Assembly (NCBI RefSeq): GCF_019083805.1
Contig: NZ_JAHRDV010000013.1
Span: 1-64,000, forward strand
DNA from: Acetobacter estunensis
GTDB lineage: Bacteria; Pseudomonadota; Alphaproteobacteria; Acetobacterales; Acetobacteraceae
Direction: 5' to 3'
Length of the DNA: 64,000 nucleotides
The position numbers and the translations under genes are program-made. The first letter of the stretch is position 1, and each line of letters starts with the position of its first letter. The notes under the pieces are model-generated. The model saw nothing but the letters and a program-made list of their open reading frames with translations, was not told where the DNA came from and made no database searches. This document shows, in pieces, positions 46,740 through 56,219 of this stretch.

Positions 46740-46785
46740 CGGAATGATTGATCTCCAACCATCCTGATGAAAAGGAACGGGAGCC

Positions 46786-47676
46786 ATGACCCATTCATTC
46801 GAAAATGCTGCGAACTCCGGTACTTTCACGATTGGCCGCGATCTTACCATTTATCGGCTCGGTTTCGGAGCGATGCGCATCACAGGCAAAGGGATATGGG
46901 GGCCGCCCACCGATCATGACGAAGTCATCCGTACGCTGCGACGTCTTCCCGAACTCGGCATCAACTTCATCGACACGGCCGACGCATACGGGCCGGATGT
47001 CTCGGAATGGCTGATCAAGGAAGCCCTGCATCCCTATCCCAATGGGCTCATGATTGCCACGAAAGCTGGTCTGACCCGTTCGGGGCCAGACATCTGGAAG
47101 CCGGTCGGGCGGCCGGAATATCTACTTCAGCAGGTGCACAAGAGCCTGCGCAATCTCAGCGTCGAACAGATTGATCTGTGGCAATTGCACCGCATTGACC
47201 CCAAAGTCCCGGCGGATGAGCAGTTCGATGCAGTCAGATCCTTCATTGATCAGAAACTGATCCGTCATGCAGGATTGAGCGAGGTCTCCGTCGAAAACAT
47301 CAAGGCCGCCTCGAAGTTCTTTGATGTGGCAACCGTCCAGAACCGCTACAATCTCGTCGATCGCACCAGCGAGGACGTGCTCGATTACTGCACTGAGCAG
47401 AACATCGGGTTTATCCCCTGGTTTCCGCTTGCCGCCGGCGACCTCGCGAAGCCGGGCTCAATCCTGGACGCTATGGCAGGGAAATATGATGCTCATCCCA
47501 GCCAGATCGCGCTGGCATGGGTTCTGAAACGCAGCCCGGTGATGCTGCCAATCCCCGGGACCTCGAAGGTCGCCCATCTGGAGCAGAATGTCGCGGCCGC
47601 CAGCATCACCCTCTCCGACGATGATTTCGCGGCATTGGATGCCGAAGGGCGGAAGACGTTTCAGTCAACGTCGTAG
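46786..47676 (+). CDS. Aldo/keto reductase (YdbC-like)
   Basis: A 296-residue NADPH-dependent carbonyl reductase with TIM barrel. Tetrad residues: Asp and Tyr in [19 protein letters not shown], Lys in [19 protein letters not shown], His in [20 protein letters not shown]. The opening [20 protein letters not shown] is like E. coli YdbC, a pyridoxal reductase-like protein. Cofactor residues occur near [16 protein letters not shown]. It lies 46 bases after SDR 2 and would reduce reactive aldehydes. Confidence 0.92.
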   Translation: MTHSFENAANSGTFTIGRDLTIYRLGFGAMRITGKGIWGPPTDHDEVIRTLRRLPELGINFIDTADAYGPDVSEWLIKEALHPYPNGLMIATKAGLTRSGPDIWKPVGRPEYLLQQVHKSLRNLSVEQIDLWQLHRIDPKVPADEQFDAVRSFIDQKLIRHAGLSEVSVENIKAASKFFDVATVQNRYNLVDRTSEDVLDYCTEQNIGFIPWFPLAAGDLAKPGSILDAMAGKYDAHPSQIALAWVLKRSPVMLPIPGTSKVAHLEQNVAAASITLSDDDFAALDAEGRKTFQSTS

Positions 47677-47773
47677 GGAAGCGCCACCGGATAATCACTG
47701 TCCCGAAAGGAACCGGGAGAGTGTCTGGACCACACCTGACATTTTCGCTTTCGATGCCAATAAGGCTGCTTCA

Positions 47774-48421
47774 ATGAAAATTTACGACTGGCCCACAGGG
47801 CCCTATCCAGCCCGTGTTCGTATTGCTCTGGCAGAAAAGAATCTTCAGTCCGAGGTCGAATTCGTGCCGGTCAATTTGTGGAAAGGCGAACACAAGACAT
47901 CTGCTTTCCTCGCCAAAAATTATTCCGGAACGTTGCCAGTTCTCGAACTGGACGATGGAATTTGCCTCGCTGAATGTACGGCGATCACGGTCTATCTTGA
48001 TGCGCTCGCCGGAGAACCCACACTGACCGGTCGAACGCCGCTTGAGAAAGGCATGATCCAGATGATGACAAAACGCGCCGAGATCGAGATTCTGGACGCT
48101 ATCAGCGTCTATTTTCATCATGCCACACCTGGCCTCGGTCCCGATGTGGAACTCTACCAGAACCGGGAGTGGGGACTTCGCCAGCGCGATAAGGCTCTGC
48201 GTGGGATGCATTACCTCGATGGCGTGCTGAGGAAACAGTCCTTCATAGCTGGTGAGACTTTCTCGATGGCGGATATTGCAGTCATCGGCGGTTTTATATT
48301 CGCCACAGCCGTAAAATTGCCGATCCCGCTGGAATACGAGGCGCTTTTAGCCTGGTTCGCGAGGGTGCAGGAGCGTCCGAGTGTCCGGGAGCAACTGGCC
48401 ATTGTTCCGCCAAAGCACTGA
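47774..48421 (+). CDS. Glutathione S-transferase family protein
   Basis: A 215-residue GST. N-terminal thioredoxin-like domain MKIYDWPTGPYPARVRIALA, with SGTLPVLELDDGICLAECTA holding the cis-Pro and the gamma-glutamyl-contacting E(C/S) site; the C-terminal helical domain includes GMHYLDGVLRKQSFIAGETF and SMADIAVIGGFIFATAVKLP. It would conjugate glutathione to electrophiles, fitting the module of carbonyl reductases. The start at 47774 is the only one compatible with family length. Confidence 0.9.
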   Translation: MKIYDWPTGPYPARVRIALAEKNLQSEVEFVPVNLWKGEHKTSAFLAKNYSGTLPVLELDDGICLAECTAITVYLDALAGEPTLTGRTPLEKGMIQMMTKRAEIEILDAISVYFHHATPGLGPDVELYQNREWGLRQRDKALRGMHYLDGVLRKQSFIAGETFSMADIAVIGGFIFATAVKLPIPLEYEALLAWFARVQERPSVREQLAIVPPKH

Positions 48422-48500
48422 AGCGCCGATCAACCCCGAGCGGGTGGGCCGCGTTCACCCTTATGTCTGGCATTTGCCTTTTTGAGCAGGGCCGCTCTGC

Positions 48501-48522
48501 CCCGGACAGGATTTTATCCGGG
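48501..48522. terminator. Hairpin between convergent GST and aldehyde dehydrogenase genes
   Basis: CCCGGA (48501-48506) pairs with TCCGGG (48517-48522) around a T-rich loop, in the 126-base gap where the plus-strand GST and minus-strand dehydrogenase genes converge. Confidence 0.45.
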
Positions 48523-48547
48523 ACAGAAAGCAGCGTTCGCCTAATCT

Positions 48548-49918
48548 TCAGGCAACACGGATCAGCTTGCGGTTGATGAACTCCTCAATACCCAGGAAGG
48601 ACAGTTCGCGGCCAAAGCCAGAGTTCTTGATCCCGCCAAAGGGCAGTTCGGGGGCTGCGGCCGTCGCGGTGTTGATGAACATCATACCGGTTTCGACCTG
48701 TTCCGCCACTTTTTCAGCCCGACCAAGATCACCCGAGAACACAGAACCGCCAAGGCCATAGGGTGAATCATTGGCCAGTTTGATAGCTTCCTGTTCTGAT
48801 GCGACCTTGTGCACGACCGCGACGGGACCGAAAATCTCCTGATAGAAGATCGGATTGTCCTTTGACACATGGGTCAGGATCGTTGGCTCCATGAAGAAGC
48901 CCTTGCGGTCCATCCGCTTGCCTCCAGCCACCAGAGTTGCCCCTGCCTTAACGGCTTCGTCAGTCTGCGCAAGTGCGGTATCGAGTGCCTTTTTGCTGCT
49001 CATCGGGCCATGGGTGGTGCCCTCAGTCAGCGGGTCGCCGATGCGGAACTGCGTGATCGCTTTCTTCAGCCCCGCGAGGAAGGCGTCGTAGACCTTTTCA
49101 TGCACGATCATCCGCTTGGCCGCCGTGCAGACCTGCCCGTTATTGGCGAACCGGCCCCATGTCGCCCATTTGACCGCCAGTTCAAGGTCCGCATCATCCA
49201 GCACGATGAAGGCGTCGCTGCCACCCAGTTCCATCGTATCCTTCTTCAGCGCCGCACCCGCTTCGGCCGCGACCGTCTGGCCCGCACGTTCGCTGCCCGT
49301 CAGGGCGACGCCACGGATGCGGAAATCCTTGATCAGTTCAGCGGACTGGTCGTTATCAAGGAAGATGTTGGTATAGACGCCCACAGGCGCGCCCGCATCG
49401 TGGAACAGCTTTTCAAACGCCAGCGCGCATTGCGGCACGTTGGGCGCGTGCTTGGCGATGACCACGTTGCCCGCCATCAGGTTCGGCCCAGCCACGCGGG
49501 CGAGCTGGTAATAGGGGAAGTTCCAGGGCTCGATGCAGTAGATCACGCCCAGAGGCTGGTTGATGATCTTTGCATGGCCTTCCTTGACCTTCAGATGCGT
49601 AGGGGCAAGGAATTCTGCCGCGCCCTCGGCGTAGAAGGACAGGATATCGGCGGTGATGTCGATTTCCTCCAGCGCATCAGGCAGCGCCTTGCCCATTTCG
49701 GTCGCGATCAGGCGCGCATGGGCCACACGGTCGCGGCGCAGCAGATCGGCGGCCTTTGACATGATGACCTTGCGCTCGGCGATATCGCGCTTTTTCCAGT
49801 CGGTCTTCCACACATGGTCCGCGCGGTCGACAATCGCCTTCATCTGCGCGGCGGTGTGAAGTTCGAACGTACGTTCCACGGTTTCCGTGGTCGGGTTGAG
49901 AGTCTGGTAAAAACTCAT
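48548..49918 (-). CDS. NAD(P)-dependent succinate-semialdehyde-type dehydrogenase (Sad/YneI-like)
   Basis: A 456-residue aldehyde dehydrogenase closely resembling E. coli Sad. The substrate-pocket and catalytic regions are intact: PWNFPYYQLARVAGPNLMAG, KHAPNVPQCALAFEKLF, ALTGSERAGQTVAAEAGAAL, Glu in MELGGSDAFIVLDDADLELA, nucleophilic Cys in NNGQVCTAAKRMIVHEK, and the C-terminal PFGGIKNSGFGRELSFLGIE. It oxidises succinate semialdehyde or other aldehydes to acids. The ATG at 49918 is chosen because the frame open to 50071 overlaps the next gene. It follows the OYE gene closely, so the two are one message. Confidence 0.92.
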   Translation of the reverse strand: MSFYQTLNPTTETVERTFELHTAAQMKAIVDRADHVWKTDWKKRDIAERKVIMSKAADLLRRDRVAHARLIATEMGKALPDALEEIDITADILSFYAEGAAEFLAPTHLKVKEGHAKIINQPLGVIYCIEPWNFPYYQLARVAGPNLMAGNVVIAKHAPNVPQCALAFEKLFHDAGAPVGVYTNIFLDNDQSAELIKDFRIRGVALTGSERAGQTVAAEAGAALKKDTMELGGSDAFIVLDDADLELAVKWATWGRFANNGQVCTAAKRMIVHEKVYDAFLAGLKKAITQFRIGDPLTEGTTHGPMSSKKALDTALAQTDEAVKAGATLVAGGKRMDRKGFFMEPTILTHVSKDNPIFYQEIFGPVAVVHKVASEQEAIKLANDSPYGLGGSVFSGDLGRAEKVAEQVETGMMFINTATAAAPELPFGGIKNSGFGRELSFLGIEEFINRKLIRVA

Positions 49919-49934
49919 TGGTCCGTTTCCCTGT

Positions 49935-51059
49935 TTATTGATTATGGAAAGGGTAGTCGGTGTAGCCATGCGCGCTGCCGCCATACATCGTCGCCGGATC
50001 CAGCGGATTGAGCGGCCAGTTATGTTCCAGCCGCACGGGCAAATCAGGATTGACGATGAACTTTCGGCCAAAGCCGATCATGTCCGCCCAGCCATGCGCC
50101 AGCACATGCTGCGCTTTGTGCAGGTCGTAACGGCCCGCGCACAGGATGCAGCCGCCAAAGATATCGCGCACGCTCGCGCGGAAGGTGTCCGGCATTTCGG
50201 GCGCATTGTCCCAGTCGGCTTCGGCAAGCGAGACATAGGCGATGCCCGCGTCCGCCAGCACACGGACGGCGGCCGTGTAGGTTTCCGCCGGATTATCCTC
50301 CAGCAGGCCGAGATAGACGCGCTCTTCCGTGGTCGTACCAAACAGCGGCGAAAACCGCACGCCCATCCTGTCGGGCGTGACGACGGCGGAAACGGCCTCG
50401 ACCACCTCACGCAGGAAGCGCAGGCGGTTGGACAGGCTGCCGCCATAGGCATCGGTGCGGAAATTAGCGCGTTCGGAGATAAACTGGTTGATCAGGTAGC
50501 CATTGGCCGCGTGTATCTCCACCCCATCGAACCCGGCGGACAGTGCGTTACGCGCCGCCTGTGCGTATAGGTCTACCAGTTCATGGATTTCTGGAATGGA
50601 CAGTGCGCGTGGCATATCGGGTGGCACCAGCTTTCCCGTACCCTGTCCCATGGGGATAAATACGTTCACCCCTGTTGCCGCCACAGCGGACGGGGCGATC
50701 GGCGCCTCATGACCGAGCTGCAATGCCCGATGGGACACGCGGCCCACATGCCACAACTGCGCGAAGATGGGCCGCCGCTTTGCGTGCACCGCATCGGTGA
50801 CAAGTTTCCAGCCCGCGATCTGTTCAGGTGAGTAGATGCCCGGCGTCCAGGCGTAGCCCTGTCCACGCGGTTCGATCTGCGTGCCTTCGGTGATCAGAAA
50901 ACCCGCCTGCGTGCGCTGCGCGTAATACTCGGCCATCAGCGCGTTGGCGATGTCCCCGGGCTGGGTACTGCGGCAGCGTGTCAGTGGCGGCAGGAAGATT
51001 CGGTTTTCCAGCGACAGGTCGCCCAGCCGCACAGGTTCAAATAAAGAAGACGAAGACAT
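49935..51059 (-). CDS. Old yellow enzyme-type alkene reductase (NemA-like)
   Basis: A 374-residue FMN-dependent ene-reductase reducing activated C=C bonds, nitro compounds or N-ethylmaleimide. Signatures: LENRIFLPPLTRCRSTQPGD, AQLWHVGRVSHRALQ, FDGVEIHAANGYLINQFISE (the HxxN pair that binds the substrate carbonyl), RTDAYGGSLSNRLRFLREVV and IGFGRKFIVNPDLPVRLEHN. The ATG at 51059 is used rather than a TTG six bases earlier. Divergent from an HxlR regulator with a palindrome between them. Confidence 0.94.
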   Translation of the reverse strand: MSSSSLFEPVRLGDLSLENRIFLPPLTRCRSTQPGDIANALMAEYYAQRTQAGFLITEGTQIEPRGQGYAWTPGIYSPEQIAGWKLVTDAVHAKRRPIFAQLWHVGRVSHRALQLGHEAPIAPSAVAATGVNVFIPMGQGTGKLVPPDMPRALSIPEIHELVDLYAQAARNALSAGFDGVEIHAANGYLINQFISERANFRTDAYGGSLSNRLRFLREVVEAVSAVVTPDRMGVRFSPLFGTTTEERVYLGLLEDNPAETYTAAVRVLADAGIAYVSLAEADWDNAPEMPDTFRASVRDIFGGCILCAGRYDLHKAQHVLAHGWADMIGFGRKFIVNPDLPVRLEHNWPLNPLDPATMYGGSAHGYTDYPFHNQ

Positions 51060-51126
51060 GATCAACCTTGTTCACAAATGCAGGCCATCCGTCCGGCCTG
51101 CATGTAAACATTGACCCACCCTCTGG

Positions 51127-51144
51127 TGTGCGCAAGAACGCACA
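51127..51144. promoter_or_regulatory. Inverted repeat in the OYE/HxlR intergenic region
   Basis: TGTGCG (51127-51132) and CGCACA (51139-51144) separated by six bases, 30 bases before the HxlR start and about 68 before the OYE start. Probable HxlR binding site. Confidence 0.55.
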
Positions 51145-51174
51145 TAAACCGCCACTAGTGTCAGGAATGATACC

Positions 51175-51537
51175 ATGCCCCGCATCCGTCACACCACGCT
51201 GGCCTGCAGCCCCGGCTGCACGGTGGAAGCCACGCTCGAACTGTTTGGGGGCAAGTGGAAGGCGCTGATCCTGTATCACCTGTTCGCGGACGGCGTGCTG
51301 CGGTTCGGCGAACTGCGCAAGCGTCTGCCTAATGTCACGCAGCGGATGCTGACCAATCAGCTTCGGGAATTGGAGGCAGATGGGTTGATTTCACGGACTG
51401 TTTTTCCCGAGGTTCCGCCGCATGTGGAATATGCTCTGACCGATCTGGGAAAGACGTTGAAGCCGGTCATTCAAGCGCTCAAGACATGGGGCGATCAGTA
51501 TGCGCATTCGGTCCAGCGGAACAAAGATGGTGATTGA
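51175..51537 (+). CDS. HxlR-family redox/electrophile-sensing regulator
   Basis: A 120-residue winged-helix regulator. LELFGGKWKALILYHLFADG, RFGELRKRLPNVTQRMLTNQ and LRELEADGLISRTVFPEVPP are the HxlR hallmarks. Cys10 and Cys14 (LACSPGCTVEA) sit in the N-terminal position of the sensing cysteine in QorR/HypR/YodB-type members, so it probably controls the divergent OYE and dehydrogenase genes in response to quinones or other electrophiles. Confidence 0.9.
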   Translation: MPRIRHTTLACSPGCTVEATLELFGGKWKALILYHLFADGVLRFGELRKRLPNVTQRMLTNQLRELEADGLISRTVFPEVPPHVEYALTDLGKTLKPVIQALKTWGDQYAHSVQRNKDGD

Positions 51538-51576
51538 GATTAACCGCGAATAGTTGCGGAAATCAGATAGATGACG

Positions 51577-52491
51577 TCACAACTTTCTGTAATCGCGTGG
51601 ACTGACGCCGGCTTCCCTGCGAAACACCTGCGCAAAATGGCTCGGGCTTTCGTAACCAATGGTCAGAGCGATCTCGATGATGGATTTGTCGCTCTGGCAC
51701 AGAAGTTCCTTTGCCTGTTCGACACGCCGCCGTACAAACCAGCGTGACGGGCTTTGCCCCATGGTGTTGTGAAATGATCGGCTGAAATGAAACCGGCTCA
51801 TCCCACACAGACCGGCCAGAAAATCCAAGTCGAATGATTCGGCGAGATGTACCTCCATATGATCAAGTGCTTTGCGGAGTTTCCACGCTGGTAGCTGTAC
51901 AAGTCTGGGCGTGAGAGCAGAATGTGTCTCTGCATAATGACGCAGAAGGTGGACGGTCAGACTCTCCAGAAGCCCGTTCACGAATAAAGAACTGGCCGAA
52001 TGAATCGTCTGTATCTCAGCCGTCAAACCGGTCAGAACTCCGGATATAAACGCATCCTGAACACCAGAAATGTCACGCATGCGGAGCCGTGATGGATTAA
52101 GTCCAAGAGATCGGGCGGCCCGGTTCACCAAAGCAAGCCCCAGATAGAGATGCATGACTTCAAAGGAACGTTCCGGACGAGCCTGCCAGCGCATGAGATA
52201 AGGCGCATCGGTCTGTGTCAGGAAGAATGATCCTCTTCTGACCTCAGTTTTCGTCCATTCACCTGTCAGTTCGCATTCCTCGATCTGAGCTTCTCCCGAG
52301 ATGACCCAGACCAGCAAAGGCTCAGCAACGGCCGGGACCAGCACCTCATCTTCCTGTTGCTGTCGGCGGAATATCTGCGCCTCGGCCTCTTTCCATGCCT
52401 CCCCGTGACTTTGCCCGATTTTCCGACCCGGAATACGGCCTTCCAAGGCATAACTGGCGGCACGCAGCGAAGAACGATGCGAGGGAAGCAT
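51577..52491 (-). CDS. AraC-family transcriptional regulator
   Basis: A 304-residue regulator with an N-terminal cupin-like (AraC_binding-type) domain (LVWVISGEAQIEECELTGEW, RRGSFFLTQTDAPYLM) and two C-terminal helix-turn-helix motifs: LDFLAGLCGMSRFHFSRSFH and IIEIALTIGYESPSHFAQVF, ending in FRREAGVSPRDYRKL. It is divergent from an SDR gene, its likely target; the intervening 153 bases probably hold both promoters. Confidence 0.9.
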   Translation of the reverse strand: MLPSHRSSLRAASYALEGRIPGRKIGQSHGEAWKEAEAQIFRRQQQEDEVLVPAVAEPLLVWVISGEAQIEECELTGEWTKTEVRRGSFFLTQTDAPYLMRWQARPERSFEVMHLYLGLALVNRAARSLGLNPSRLRMRDISGVQDAFISGVLTGLTAEIQTIHSASSLFVNGLLESLTVHLLRHYAETHSALTPRLVQLPAWKLRKALDHMEVHLAESFDLDFLAGLCGMSRFHFSRSFHNTMGQSPSRWFVRRRVEQAKELLCQSDKSIIEIALTIGYESPSHFAQVFRREAGVSPRDYRKL

Positions 52492-52644
52492 CCAATTTAC
52501 CTTTCAGGCTTGTCATGAGGTTATCTGATCACTTCACAATAGCGCAAAATCACAATGGTTTTAGCAAGAGAGCGAGCGAAGCCAACTTCCGTAGTTGTTA
52601 CATGTTTTTCCGAGCGTTTTTAGACGTAATACACGGAGATGATC

Positions 52645-53391
52645 ATGAGTATCAAAGGCAAAGTGGCTCTTGTTACCGGAGCCTCCAGTGGAATTGGAGC
52701 TGCAACAGGACGCAAACTTGCGACAGAAGGCGTTGTTGTTGGTCTGGCGGCACGGCGCAAGGACCGTCTCGACGCACTAGTGACGGAAATCACCAAGGCA
52801 GGTGGAAAAGCTGTTGCCCTTCCAACCGACGTGACGGATCCAGCGTCATGCAAAGCCGCCGCAGATACCCTTATCACCCGGTTCGGCAGGATTGATATGC
52901 TGGTTAACAATGCGGGCCTGATGCCCTTGTCCAGCATTGACAGCCTGAAAGTGGACGAGTGGAAGCAGATGGTGGACGTGAATATATCAGGTGTCCTTAA
53001 TGCAACGGCGGCGGTTCTTCCACAGATGATCGCACAGCATTCGGGCCATATCTTCAACATGTCCTCGATTGCGGGCCGGAAAGTCTTTACCGGTCTGGCC
53101 GTTTACTGCGCCACCAAGGCCGCTGTCACGGCGTTCTCGGATGGGCTCAGGATGGAGGTCGGACCAAAGCACAATATTCGCGTGACCTGCATCCAGCCCG
53201 GTGCCGTGAAGTCGGAACTGTACGAGCAGATTACGGATGCCGCCTTCCGCAAACAGATGGATGATCTAGCGGCTTCCATGACATTTCTTGAAGGCGAAGA
53301 CATTGCTGACAGTATCCTGTTTGCACTGAAAGCACCCTCTCGGATGAACGTTGCAGAACTGTTCGTTCTGCCCACTGAACAAGGATGGTGA
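52645..53391 (+). CDS. Short-chain dehydrogenase divergent from AraC gene
   Basis: A 248-residue NADP-type classical [23 protein letters not shown] with [13 protein letters not shown] after beta-2 (the basic residues favour NADP), [15 protein letters not shown], Ser in [20 protein letters not shown] and [20 protein letters not shown]. Similar to YdfG/clavulanate-dehydrogenase-like reductases. A start at 52645 follows CGGAG; 52639 is an alternative two codons earlier. Probably regulated by the adjacent AraC protein. Confidence 0.9.
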   Translation: MSIKGKVALVTGASSGIGAATGRKLATEGVVVGLAARRKDRLDALVTEITKAGGKAVALPTDVTDPASCKAAADTLITRFGRIDMLVNNAGLMPLSSIDSLKVDEWKQMVDVNISGVLNATAAVLPQMIAQHSGHIFNMSSIAGRKVFTGLAVYCATKAAVTAFSDGLRMEVGPKHNIRVTCIQPGAVKSELYEQITDAAFRKQMDDLAASMTFLEGEDIADSILFALKAPSRMNVAELFVLPTEQGW

Positions 53392-53547
53392 ATAAGTCAT
53401 TCCCGATGAGCAGACGTCTGCTTCTGATTATTCAAATCCAGAAGCCGACCGTCTCGTTTCCTACCACAACCGCCCGTCGGCTAAAAGGACACAGAGCCGA
53501 CAGCCGACACTCGCCTCTTTTTGGCCATTCAATCCTTACATAATTCC

Positions 53548-54486
53548 TTAGGCCGGAGGCGGAACAGGGCTAGGCTTGCACAACGCGTCTATATTGTCCT
53601 GAAAGCTTGTATTCAGGGCAATATCCCAAACGTCTGATGCAAATTCAGAGGTAGTCTGTTCGCTCAGACGCACGATACCGACTGCGCCTGGAGAAAAGCC
53701 CGATAGCCTGAGCATCTTAAGCCTTCCCGGTGGCGGCACGCGCAGCGGAAAAGACAGGATCGGCAGAATGGTTGCGACCTTTCCTTCCATAACTTCAGCG
53801 TGAATCAATTCCAGTGAATTCGTTTCCCGACGTATCGTTGGTTCAACTCCGGCAGTCCGAAATCCGACATCCACGAGTTGACGACAGCGCATTTCCTTAG
53901 TGAGAAGCGCAAGCGGCAATCTGGATGCGGCGTCCCAACTGATGTCTTCTCCTTCAGGCAATTCAAATGTGTGGGATGCCGCTAGCACCTGTTGTTCAGT
54001 ATAGAGGGTGCGAACCTCGAAGGCTTTCGCCTGAGGACACTGGTCGTAATACATAATTCCGATATCGAGTTCCTTGCTGACCAGCTTGTCGATGAGTGTT
54101 CTGTTAGGAAGAACATTTACCTCACTCGCAAAATCGCCACATCGCGCCTGCACGGCTTCCAGCAGGAGCGGGACAATATGCACAGCAGTCGGGATGACAC
54201 CGATCTTTACGTGTCCGGCGATCGCCTGCCTCGTGACCGCGACCTCATTGCGCAGTTCGCTGATGCCTTTCAGTATATCATGTGCCCATTTAAGGACGCG
54301 CGCGCCTTCATTCGTGACGCCGAAGACCTTTTTCTTGCGGTCGATGATGACAACGCCCAACTCATCCTCAAGCTGACGAATGGCGCGCGATAAAGCGGGC
54401 TGCGACACGCCACATGCATTGGCTGCTTTCGAGAAGCTTTTATAGCGTTCAATTTCACGCAGATACTGTAGTTGCTTCAAGAACAT
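53548..54486 (-). CDS. LysR-family regulator near the molybdoenzyme operon
   Basis: A 312-residue regulator: QLQYLREIERYKSFSKAANA and CGVSQPALSRAIRQLEDELG form the DNA-binding region, with VAVTRQAIAGHVKIGVIPTA opening the effector domain. It lies 214 bases downstream of fdhD on the same strand and converges with the SDR gene. It could regulate the molybdoenzyme operon or be independent; the gap between them contains no gene. Confidence 0.85.
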   Translation of the reverse strand: MFLKQLQYLREIERYKSFSKAANACGVSQPALSRAIRQLEDELGVVIIDRKKKVFGVTNEGARVLKWAHDILKGISELRNEVAVTRQAIAGHVKIGVIPTAVHIVPLLLEAVQARCGDFASEVNVLPNRTLIDKLVSKELDIGIMYYDQCPQAKAFEVRTLYTEQQVLAASHTFELPEGEDISWDAASRLPLALLTKEMRCRQLVDVGFRTAGVEPTIRRETNSLELIHAEVMEGKVATILPILSFPLRVPPPGRLKMLRLSGFSPGAVGIVRLSEQTTSEFASDVWDIALNTSFQDNIDALCKPSPVPPPA

Positions 54487-54700
54487 ATCATGCTCCTCTC
54501 CAATGATGGATCGCGAGGTCCGGTGCCACTGGTGTCATCACGTTTTCGGACACGACTACGTTCTCGACGATGCTTTGCAATGTACGCGTTCTGGCTTCGG
54601 TATGACGCGACAGGAGGGTGACGAGCATTCATCTTGCCGCGCCAGCACTTGGGGGCAACCACGCGCCAATCCGACACAACAGATTTCCCCATTGATGCTG

Positions 54701-55516
54701 TCATCGCCCTGTCAGGCGTGCCCCGCCACAGAAGACGAACTGCCTGTCATGCCGTGCGATCGCGATTAGCGTCTGGTTCATCTTCTCCGCCAGCCGGAAA
54801 GCCCGATCTGTCGGCGCCGACACAGCAACCACGGTGGTCATACCCGCACGCACTGTCTTGAGCGCCATTTCATACGAATAGCGGCTGGTCAGCAGACAGA
54901 TTCCATCTTCCGAAAGTGTGTCGTTACGCATGCGGGCACCGATCAGCTTGTCGAGCGCATTGTGGCGGCCGATATCTTCCCGGATCAGAAGAATCTCACC
55001 CTCTCTGTTCGCCCAGGCGGCTCCGTGGACCATGCGTGTCGCAGCGTTCAGTTCCTGCCAGTGATCGAGATCATGAAGCGCACGATGGATCGCAGCCGCC
55101 GAAATCGTGGGATTGAGCGGAAAAGGTGTCTGACCGGTCACATCCACAGACGGCACATCGTCACTGCCACAGATGCCGCAGCTCGAATGCCCAGTCTGGG
55201 CACGGGGCCTGCGCCGCAACAACTCCGAAAGGCAGTCACCCGAAATCGTGACATCAAGCATCGGACCATCCTCGCCATCCGACACCACGACCGATCGTAT
55301 CTGTTCGGCCCTCTCGATAATACGTTCTGTTAGACAGTAGCCAAATGCGAAATCCGTCAGATGATCTGGCGTCAGCATCATCACGCCGTATGGAAAAATT
55401 CCGCTGAAAATGAGTTTGACCGGCACCTCATCGGCAATATTCAGGTCGGCCTTTTCTGCAGAACGATCGAGGCTCGTCACTCTCCGTATATGAAACAAGG
55501 GAGTCACGAGTCCCAC
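54701..55516 (-). CDS. fdhD: FdhD, sulfur carrier for molybdoenzyme activation
   Basis: Transfers sulfur from IscS-type desulfurase to the molybdenum cofactor of formate-dehydrogenase-like enzymes. 271 residues, normal length. The sulfur-shuttle motif is Cys113 and Cys116 in SSCGICGSDDVPSVDV; other landmarks are LIFSGIFPYGVMMLTPDHLT, ATRMVHGAAWANREGEILLI, REDIGRHNALDKLIGARM and FCGGARLTGR at the end. Overlaps moaE by 13 bases as the last gene of the operon. Its presence implies the YdeP-type enzyme upstream needs a sulfido-molybdenum site. Confidence 0.95.
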   Translation of the reverse strand: MGLVTPLFHIRRVTSLDRSAEKADLNIADEVPVKLIFSGIFPYGVMMLTPDHLTDFAFGYCLTERIIERAEQIRSVVVSDGEDGPMLDVTISGDCLSELLRRRPRAQTGHSSCGICGSDDVPSVDVTGQTPFPLNPTISAAAIHRALHDLDHWQELNAATRMVHGAAWANREGEILLIREDIGRHNALDKLIGARMRNDTLSEDGICLLTSRYSYEMALKTVRAGMTTVVAVSAPTDRAFRLAEKMNQTLIAIARHDRQFVFCGGARLTGR

Positions 55517-55980
55517 TTCCCCGCGCCATCGGACGGACCCTGCTGACCTGTCCCGTCAACCGCCTGATGATACGCCACCCATTCAACCTGCCCATCGACA
55601 TAATGCTCGCGTTTCCAGACCGGCACGCGGCGCTTGATCTCATCAATGATGTAACGACAAGCCTTGAAGACGGCATTACGATGGGGAGCGGCAACACCGA
55701 TCCATACGGCGAGATCACCGACAAGCAGATAGCCGGTCCTGTGCATCGCGCAAGTTGCCGTAATGTTGAAATGCGCTTGCGCCTCGTCGAGAATGGTCGG
55801 TCCTTCAGATGTGGCCAAAGGGGCAAACGCCTCATACTCGATAGCGGAAACGAGCCTTCCGTCGTTCGTCTGCCGCACCCATCCCTCGAAAGTGCAGAAG
55901 CCACCAGCTTCAGGCTTCAGAAGCGTTTCCCGAAGGGTGCCTATATCGACTGGCGTGTCAGCAATCAGGAAGTGGTTCAT
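55504..55980 (-). CDS. moaE: Molybdopterin synthase catalytic subunit MoaE
   Basis: Inserts dithiolene sulfur into cPMP with MoaD. 158 residues from the ATG at 55980, which overlaps the moaD stop by ATGA. Landmarks: GGFCTFEGWVRQTNDGRLVS, AIEYEAFAPLATSEGPTIL, GDLAVWIGVAAPHRNAVFKA, DEIKRRVPVWKREHYVDGQV with the catalytic Lys pair, ending VEWVAYHQ. Confidence 0.95.
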   Translation of the reverse strand: MNHFLIADTPVDIGTLRETLLKPEAGGFCTFEGWVRQTNDGRLVSAIEYEAFAPLATSEGPTILDEAQAHFNITATCAMHRTGYLLVGDLAVWIGVAAPHRNAVFKACRYIIDEIKRRVPVWKREHYVDGQVEWVAYHQAVDGTGQQGPSDGAGKWDS

Positions 55981-56219
55981 CCGCCGCTCACCGGTGGAAT
56001 GAACACCACATGGTCGCTTTCTTTCAGGCTCTGGGGCCAGGGACAAAATGCCGCATTCACGGCCACACGCATCTGGCCAGCCGGAAGCGCAAAACCGTAT
56101 GCCACGCGAAGCTCCTCATAAAGTGCCGCCGCCGTGGTGACGGGCGTTTCTCTCGTTTCGGCGCGACGGCCAGCCTGCTCACCTAGCTGTGCGAAATATC
56201 CGATTTCTATTCTTGGCAT
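55977..56219 (-). CDS. moaD: Molybdopterin synthase sulfur carrier MoaD
   Basis: An 80-residue ubiquitin-like carrier ending in SGG, the C-terminal Gly-Gly that becomes a thiocarboxylate. Landmarks: IGYFAQLGEQAGRRAETRET and RVAVNAAFCPWPQSLKESDH with FIPPVSGG. Start overlaps the end of mobA by 13 bases, and its stop overlaps moaE by ATGA, so MoaD and MoaE are made together. Confidence 0.93.
   Translation of the reverse strand: MPRIEIGYFAQLGEQAGRRAETRETPVTTAAALYEELRVAYGFALPAGQMRVAVNAAFCPWPQSLKESDHVVFIPPVSGG

Noticed and set aside
54487..54700. Small open frames between the LysR gene and fdhD
   Set aside because: No ribosome-binding sites, no domain, and composition unlike neighbouring genes; treated as intergenic.
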